The notes beneath the pieces were generated by a model. It worked only from the letters and a program-made list of their open reading frames with translations. It was not told where the DNA came from and made no database searches. Positions 57,757 to 64,000 of a DNA stretch of 64,000 nucleotides are shown piece after piece. The stretch lies in NCBI RefSeq assembly GCF_943734655.1, contig NC_071353.1, positions 145,000,043 through 145,064,042 of the forward strand, given 5' to 3'. Position numbers and translations under genes: made by a program. Source of the DNA: Sabethes cyaneus (lineage: Eukaryota; Arthropoda; Insecta; Diptera; Culicidae). The number at the start of each line of letters is the position of its first letter. Within the stretch, counting starts at the first letter, position 1.

Positions 57757-59557
57757 GTAACTACGGTTGTAACGCTACCAACTCGCTGGGCTACGTCTAC
57801 AAGGACGTCTATCTGAACGTGCTGGCTTTGGCACCGGAAATCACCGAACCACCGAAGAAAGAATTCACCGTCGATCGGCGAAATGTTACGCTAACGTGTC
57901 GCGTGTTTGGCGCTCCCAAGCCACAGGTCAAATGGATTCGCAACGGACGCGAACTGACCGGAGGACGCTACCAGGTGCTCGAAAGTGGCGATCTGTTCAT
58001 CAAGGGAGTCGAATTTACCGACGACGGAGAGTACACCTGTAATGCGGAGAACAAACTCGGTACCAAGTCGGCCAGCGGGCAGCTGGTCGTGAAGCAACAC
58101 ACACGGATCATCGATGCACCGCAGGACTACGAGGTGGTGGCCGGTACGCAAGCGACCTTCCGGTGTAATGCGGTGGCGGACTCGGCGCTGGGGTTAACGA
58201 TCGAATGGCTAACCGATAGCGTGCCGATCGATTTCGAAACTCAGCCGCGGTTTGTGATGACGAACGATTACTCGTTGACGATTTCGAAAACCATCGAACT
58301 GGACACGGGTGTGTATACGTGCTTGGCACGTACGGATTTGGACGAAGTCATGGCAAATGCCACCTTGACCGTATATGATAGACCGAACAGTCCTTCGCTG
58401 ATGAGAATTGAGTGTCATCAAAGTGTCGCTACGATTTCCTGGAAGCCTAACGGCGATAATCGTTCTCCGATTTTGCATTACACTATCGAATTTAATACAT
58501 CTTTTACACCGGACAGTTGGGAAATTTCCACCAAGGATGTACCGGCGACCGATTTTACCTACAGCGTTGATATGAGCCCATGGGCCAACTATACATTCCG
58601 GGTGATTGCCATCAACAAAGTTGGGCCTTCGTTGCCATCGAGACATAGCGAAATGTGCACGACCCAGCCCAGTGTCCCTTACAAGAATCCAGACAACGTT
58701 GAAGGTCAAGGCACGGAACCAAACAACTTGCTGATCAAATGGACTCCGATGTCCGAGATTGAACACAATGCTCCCCGGTTCCAGTATCGAGTTTACTGGC
58801 AGCTGGACACTGGAGTAGACAATTGGAACACCGAAGATATCTTCGACTGGCGTCAGTCGGAACTGCTCGTTCGCGATCAACCCACATTCCAGCGCTATCG
58901 AATTAAGGTGGTGGCAATTAACGAACTCGGTGAAGCAAATGTAGCCGCTAAAGAGGTGATTGGCTATTCCGGAGAAGACAGACCGACAGAGGCACCAACC
59001 AATTTCACACTCATCCAAGTCACCGCTCCCACATCGGCCATTCTCAGCTGGAACCCGGTGACGGAGGAAAGCGTTCGAGGACACTTCAAGGGTTACAAAA
59101 TCCAAACATGGACCGATGCCGACGGAGAAGAAAACCTTCGTGAGGTACTAGTTACATCCGACTCGAAACAAGCTCTAGTCACAGACTTTGTCCCCGATTC
59201 GACCAATTACGCTCGAATTCTGGCGTACAATGGACGTTTTAATGGTCCTGCTAGCACAACACTCTCGTTCGATACACCGGAAGGTGTACCGAACACCATC
59301 CAATCGCTGGATGCCATACCGCTGGGATCGTCCGCCTTCTTGCTCAAGTGGAAGAAACCTCTGCAGCCGAACGGTAAACTAACCGGTTACAAAATCTACT
59401 ACGAAGAGGTTAAGGGAACATCGTTCGGGCCGCGAATGGAACGTGAACCACACATCCAAGACCCCCGGGTGACGGAGGCCAAGCTTGGCAAACTGAAGGA
59501 GAACACCAAGTATCGAGTGCACGTGGTGGGAACCACCAAAGCAGGAGAGGGACAAGA
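57757..59557 (+). CDS. Nrg: Neuroglian exon: end of Ig4, Ig5, Ig6, FN3 1-4
   Basis: The acceptor is CAACAG|GT; the first two bases complete the Gly codon from 51910. There are 599 full codons, then GA completed by C at 59621; the donor is GTGAGT at 59558. The exon begins NYGCNATNSLGYVYKDVYLNV (end of Ig4). Ig5 (LTCRVFGAPKPQVKW ... GEYTCNAENKLG) and Ig6 (FRCNAVAD ... GVYTCLARTDL) follow, then four fibronectin III domains. These start at about PNSPSLMRIECHQ, VPYKNPDNVEGQGTEPNN, RPTEAPTNFTLIQVT and GVPNTIQSLDAIPLG. Conserved phrases include GDNRSPILHYTIEFNTSFTP, MSPWANYTFRVIA, EESVRGHFKGYKIQTWT and NGKLTGYKIYYEEV. Codon third positions are GC-rich compared with the introns. The long open frame on the opposite strand (58209-59105) is a shadow. 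Confidence 0.97.
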
Positions 59558-59620
59558 GTGAGTAGATTTTAAATCCTATTTTTTTTTGCGGAAAATTCAT
59601 GTTTTGGATTCGTTTTTCAG
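59558..59620 (+). other. 63 bp neuroglian intron
   Basis: GTGAGT ... TTTTTCAG. Close to the minimum size of dipteran introns, and phase-compatible with both neighbours. Confidence 0.93.
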
Positions 59621-59952
59621 CTATTACATCGAGCAGAAGACTGCCAGTGGAATTGCGATACCGCCCGATCAGCCCTACTTCGCGTGGGAGCGACAACCGA
59701 ACGACAATGGCCGCGCCGATATCAAGGTCATCTGGCAGCCCAACTTGGAGGGCAAACCGGGCTCGCATTTCCTGATTAAGTACCGCATCAAGGGCGAAAG
59801 CCAGTGGATCACGACGGACCCGGTCCTGTACGAGAACCACCACACTGTTCACGGACTGGATCCGGACAGCAACTACGAGTTCCGCGTTGTATCCATCGAC
59901 GGCGGCTATCAGACGGAGTCACTCTCGCAGGAGGTTGACACCTACGGAATCG
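59621..59952 (+). CDS. Nrg: Neuroglian exon: fibronectin III domain 5
   Basis: The first base C completes GA|C (Asp), giving GEGQDYYIEQKTASG. There are 110 full codons and a final G (ATC G|AG). The acceptor is GTTTTTCAG and the donor GTAAAA at 59953, a weaker donor than the others. The exon encodes the membrane-proximal FN3 domain, with PPDQPYFAWERQPNDNGRADIKVIWQ, RIKGESQWITT and GLDPDSNYEFRVVSIDGGYQTES. The last phrase is closely shared with Drosophila neuroglian. If intron 59953-60018 were retained, the frame would stop after about nine codons, giving a soluble ectodomain; no sign of use is visible. Confidence 0.95.
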
Positions 59953-60018
59953 GTAAAATCATGGTTTTTCTGAACTGATCTTCTGATTGTGGTGCTAAGC
60001 TTCTTTTTTTCCTTGCAG
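59953..60018 (+). other. 66 bp neuroglian intron
   Basis: GTAAAATC ... TTCCTTGCAG. Minimal-size intron separating the last extracellular domain from the membrane-spanning exon. Confidence 0.93.
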
Positions 60019-60229
60019 AGGGTCCCATCAAAGTGCCCAACGAGAATGTGGCCACAGCCGGTTGGTTCATTGGAATGATGCTGGCGATTGCCTTCCTAAT
60101 TCTGCTGCTGATCATCATTTGCATTATCAAACGCAACCGAGGTGGCAAGTATGACGTGCACGATCGCGAGCTGGCGAACGGTCGGAACGATTACACCGAA
60201 GAGGGCGGCTTCCCCGAATACTCCCAACC
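60019..60229 (+). CDS. Nrg: Neuroglian exon: transmembrane helix and start of cytoplasmic tail
   Basis: AG completes the Glu codon, giving EGPIKVPNENVATAGWF. The membrane helix follows (IGMMLAIAFLILLLIIICII), then the basic stop-transfer KRNRGG. The cytoplasmic segment GGKYDVHDRELANGRNDY, then TEEGGFPEYSQP, is almost identical to Drosophila neuroglian. The exon ends with CC of a split Pro codon; the donor is GTAAGT at 60230. This is the point at which Drosophila splices to alternative terminal exons carrying the ankyrin-binding FIGQY motif. No FIGQY-like frame was found in 60230-64000, so the end of the protein lies beyond the window. Confidence 0.97.
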
Positions 60230-62469
60230 GTAAGTAGCCGCTCCGTTGCTGCATGCTCACATTTTTTCACCCTTTGGACAAAAAAAAATCGCGCGCGCTC
60301 TCTCTTCCGTTCTCTTCTCCCTTTTTTTGAAGTGTTCAACAGCAGTGCCTTGACTCCTTTTTGCTACTAAACTAACCACACGGTATCTGGAACATCGGGT
60401 TGACTCTGGGAAGTTAAACTGAGCAAAGCTCAGCTTAACTTTCAATGGGTCTGGTTATCTTTTCGCAAAACAACATTATTTCAATCTAAAATAACATTTC
60501 ACTCACCCTCGCCCCCGCATCAGTGTTCGATTATTATTAAACGTGTGTGACAGTGTGTGAGTGCGCGTTATCCTAACCCGTTCCTTCTAGTTAGTAGGTA
60601 CGTGACCTATGTACCTGTCTGGTGTGTTTCGATTTCGATGTTCAGCTCCGGCTTTCCATTAAACCTTCACCCACCACCTTTTCCCCATTCCACCCACCAC
60701 AATGCGTGTTAACGTAGATTAGATTCCGCTTTTGCCTTCGAGAGTGCTACATTCTATCACCAGCCACCCTTAAACGGGCGGTATTAATGTACTTGCCAGC
60801 CACACAACCATAACACTATCGTTAAAGTACCTATCATAAGCACTGCTGCAGAAGAATGGGTAAGCTTTTCTCCGGTAAAAGGTCAATTCAACAGTCAGCA
60901 CAAGTAAATATTGCACGCCAACAACAACATTTATGTGATATGTACTACGAAGGCTAAGTATGGTTAGTTCCCGTTTCGGTTTTATCTGCCCATCCAATTT
61001 CCTCCCGCCTTAATTAGGCTATAAGTTTCAGTTGATTGCATGCCGTCCCACATCCGTTCTCCCCGTGTCGTTGAGCATAATCATAATCATAATCAATTAT
61101 TAGACATTAATTATTTCGGTTGTTTTAGTCCCAAACCTCATTTCACCCCTTCCCCGGATCTGTTGTTAATGAAGTCCAAATTTCTTAGCTAATTCCATTA
61201 TCGTGTAGGTGTTCTGAACGAACCGATCGCTAGTAGCTAGCTGGTGGTAAGAGGTGTAGATTCATACATTTTTAAACACTGAATTTTATTGGATAACACA
61301 AAATATTTCTAACCAACTTTTCTACTCATTACATGTATATTCACATTTATTACATTCACTCCGGTCCATGCTATTGTTTTCCATGCCACCGCACCCTCTA
61401 AGTGTGTGTTCCCTCGTCTCTATCCGTCCGTACATCTCCGTCTGTCTGTCTCGCATTATCGCCACTAATAGACTTGTAGATAGTATCTCGCTCTCTCTGT
61501 CTTATCATACTCATCTTCTTTTCACCTAATTATCTCAACTGTGGCCAAGTTTTGACCGCGCGCTAGTTCGGTTCGGTATTTGTGGAGTTACCCTGCCTGC
61601 CTGCCTACGACAGCAGCCCTCACTACGATGGCGGCGACCCTTTCTCCTGGTGGTGTTTGGTTGGGTACTTCCCTCTGTTTTTTTATTAGGACGTAGCTTT
61701 TCATCTGTGGTAGTGCTGATTGTTCATGCTATATTCAGAAGGGCCAAGATCGCAAAGAACCTCTTGTTACTCAGAGGTTCCCGTCGGTGGGAATTGTAAT
61801 ATTGTTACGGAAATTTGGGTCAAACCTAGACACCAGGGAGCAGCATAATTTGAGAGTGTTTCTGTTGAGCTATATAGTTTAATGGGAGTATTATGTATGA
61901 TGATTCGAAATTTCTGACTTGCGTTTAATATATTTATAAAATGGCTCGCTGCCTCCATTAGAAAAACTTTTTTACGCGTAATGACAAACTTTCGTGTTGA
62001 TTTCGTAGTCGGATTTTTTATTGAAATATAAAAAGTGCTTTAGCTAAAAACTAAAGTTTTCTGGAAGACAAATTCAGAAAATTCGAAAAAATTAGGCTGT
62101 GTTTTCTGTTTTGAGAAATGTTCTATTAGCTCAAAAATATAAGAAACGTGAAGAGTAAATTTCATCGTTACGTTTTTACCTTTGGCTTAATATAAATTTT
62201 CTAGGACTTACAATTTGTGTTCTCCCGCAAAATACTTTTTCGTTTTAAAGATACCACTTTCGAGCATTTTTAGAAGGTAAAGGTAAATCGACAATCAATG
62301 AGATCTATTGAAAATCTGTGTTTCATCCAGTAACCGTTGAGAAGACTATCGTTTTGCAACGAGCGAAGCACGAAAATAAACGATGTCAAATTCCCCTGCC
62401 AACAAAACGTTTACTATCTGAGTACCACTTTATCGTAGAATATGCTAACATATTTGGAAGAGGAGAGCT
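60230..62469. other. Neuroglian intron downstream of the transmembrane exon
   Basis: Starts with the strong donor GTAAGT. No exon encoding a FIGQY-type tail was found, and no repeat is recognised apart from short TGTCTG, CTCTCT and TGCC runs (about 61440-61500 and 61590-61605). The reading TAC GAC AGC AGC near 61606 gives a short open stretch (YDSSPHYDGGDPF) before a stop, but it does not resemble any neuroglian tail. Confidence 0.55.
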
Positions 62470-62790
62470 GTGTAGTGGCAAGGTTCCCGAGTCTGCTTTG
62501 ACTTTGACCCAAGTGACCTCAGCATGGATTTGAACACAGGCCCCTCATTATCCTTCCTTCGCGTTAAATTCTATATTACCCCGCTGAAAACTGCTTTACA
62601 ATAAAAAGTTCGAGACAACTGTAACTGGAGACAATTCTGGTGTGAAGAACGAGGTGGATAAATTAGAACAAACATTGAAGGAAGGATAAACCCAATACAC
62701 ACTTGCATGCATAAAATGTGATAAGCACATCACTCACTCAATAGCAATTATAGCAAAAAAATGCAGTGCTGGTTGCAGCAAACTCCCGGG
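62470..62790 (+). repeat. tRNA-derived SINE-like repeat, copy 3
   Basis: Same family as 16108-16533, here on the + strand. GTAGTGGCAAGGTT and GAGTCTGCTTTGAC match the tRNA-like head; TCCTTCCTTCGCGTTAAATT, GAAGGATAAACCCAATACAC and ATCACTCACTCAATAGCAAT match the body. The B-box region is decayed (GGATTTGAACACAGG). Confidence 0.65.
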
Positions 62791-63880
62791 TACTGGTACT
62801 GTTCACAGTGATGGTATGAAAATAAAACATATTTCAAAATTTTCTTGTAAAACCAGTACCAGTGATGAAAACTTTTTTAATTTACTGTGCTCTTTTGTCT
62901 AAACCCATTGAAATTGGACATGCGAGATTTCTGGAAAACCAGCTGTGAGATAATTTTTTTTCTGCGAAATCAAAAAAATACGTCTAAAAAAACGTAAACA
63001 CAATATTATAACCAATGTCGCAAATCGATCGAGAAGCAAACGATGCCCATTCTAACGTGTGCAAGTATGAGAAGCATAACACCCAACGCTTACGCCACTG
63101 ACGCAAGCGTACGAAAAACAGCCGCTGTTGCTGTGTGCAGATATTCTGCTACCTACACACTCGCGAACGCACAGTGTCTTCTCTTATTGTATAGCCGCTC
63201 ACGAGGCAAACAACTGTGTGGGCTAGCGGCACGTGAGATCCAGATTTTGCAATGACGGCCGAAAGCGACGACCGTGGTTGTTACACACTCAAAAACTCGT
63301 CGCAGTGCATAAATAAATAAAAGCGAGAGTCCGAAAGGGATGCTCATGCCTGCGTGTTCGTAAGAACGAATACGCGCTTGTGAGAACATTAGATCCCACG
63401 AGTGTGGGCTTCCAACACTGATTATAACTCTCTGAAGGTGACTGTAAATAATTATAAGTAACCCTTTTTGGGGTATTCATGCACGATATTTCGATCCAAT
63501 TTGATCCAGGAATTATACATACTACCTTTTAAACCAATTTCTAACTCAAAAAGATACAATAGGCTTTCGGACAAAGGAAATTCCTCGACATTTGAAAGCA
63601 ATCGTGCATATTTCCGGTTTATAAATCTCCACTCTGATCGAATTATCTGCACTAATCTATTGGAGTTTTTTCGAGAAAACTTTAAGTTCTTCTAGGTAGC
63701 AAAATGGAACCATTATCATTGTTTTATTTTTGCATTATGACGATCTCCAATGATCATCTTTGACTGTTCCGCCTGTTTGGATTTCCTCAATTTATATGCT
63801 AAATGGTGCAGAGAGAACAAAGCTAAATGGTGTAAGCATAACCTAAGTCACGATGGCGGCTTGGATTTATCATCGAGATT
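62791..63880. other. Intron sequence, unclassified
   Basis: No gene or repeat is recognised. A few short open frames occur without domains. Confidence 0.5.
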
Positions 63881-64000
63881 GGGCGCGAAACTTTAAAGGT
63901 GTCCACTCTGTCTTAAATCCTCGTATTGCACCCTAGTTCGTCCACTGCTGGAGAACTGCAATTTGTGTTTGGTTTCCTAGGCAGTTTACTAACTGCGAAG
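63881..64000 (+). mobile_element. Jockey-type retrotransposon fragment, cut by window end
   Basis: Translates in part as YCTLVRPLLENCNLCLV (about 63927-63980), matching LYCSLIRPILENCILVW from the C-terminal region of the copy at 34.8 kb. It continues beyond 64000. Sense orientation to neuroglian. Confidence 0.65.

Noticed and set aside
58209..59105. 298-codon open frame on the minus strand
   Set aside because: It is the antisense shadow of the large neuroglian exon, whose sense frame encodes clear Ig and FN3 domains.
61590..61700. Possible neuroglian tail exon (YDSSPHYDGGDPF)
   Set aside because: No resemblance to known neuroglian tails, no FIGQY motif and no convincing acceptor directly upstream.

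Overview
The window is animal nuclear DNA and is taken up almost entirely by part of one large gene on the + strand. That gene encodes neuroglian (Nrg), the insect member of the L1 family of cell-adhesion molecules. The close match to Drosophila neuroglian, tiny 63-66 bp introns beside a 45.7 kb intron, tRNA-derived SINEs, Jockey-type retroelements, TTAA/hAT/pogo-type MITEs and a (CA)n-centred repeat that I associate with mosquito genomes all point to a dipteran, probably a mosquito. The species cannot be fixed from the sequence.

Five neuroglian exons are visible: 5082-5208, 50901-51910, 57757-59557, 59621-59952 and 60019-60229. They join in frame with GT/AG borders and encode about 1160 residues: six Ig domains, five fibronectin III domains, one transmembrane helix and the start of the ankyrin-binding cytoplasmic tail. 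The signal-peptide exon was not found and is probably upstream. The terminal exon(s) with the FIGQY-type ankyrin motif are missing and should lie beyond 64000.

A second gene sits antisense inside the 45.7 kb intron: a single-exon, 405-residue THAP zinc-finger protein at 11652-12869 (-). About 1.2 kb from its 3' side lies a 2028 bp element with perfect 31 bp terminal inverted repeats (8389-10416). It carries a decayed THAP domain of its own.

The rest is accessory sequence. 1-5081: upstream intron with a TIR element, a broken non-LTR retrotransposon and a SINE interrupted by a TTAA MITE. 13.2-13.5 kb: a hAT MITE upstream of the THAP gene. 13.8-19.6 kb: a 5.7 kb island of degenerate short repeats arranged as a giant palindrome. 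22-27 kb: SINE, (CA)n repeat, deleted Jockey copy. 30.1-31.1 kb: a foldback-like element with an 8 bp target duplication. 31.8-33.7 kb: an element with ~140 bp tandem monomers. 34.3-37.5 kb: the longest Jockey-type copy. 41.9-43.2 kb: a 13 bp minisatellite. 45.2-48.5 kb: nested TIR elements and another Jockey copy. 51.9-55.3 kb: a 3.3 kb pyrimidine-rich tract. 55.9-57.6 kb: an almost gap-free hairpin with ~820 bp arms ending about 125 bp before a neuroglian exon.

All identifications come from reading the sequence and from recalled family knowledge. No database search was run.
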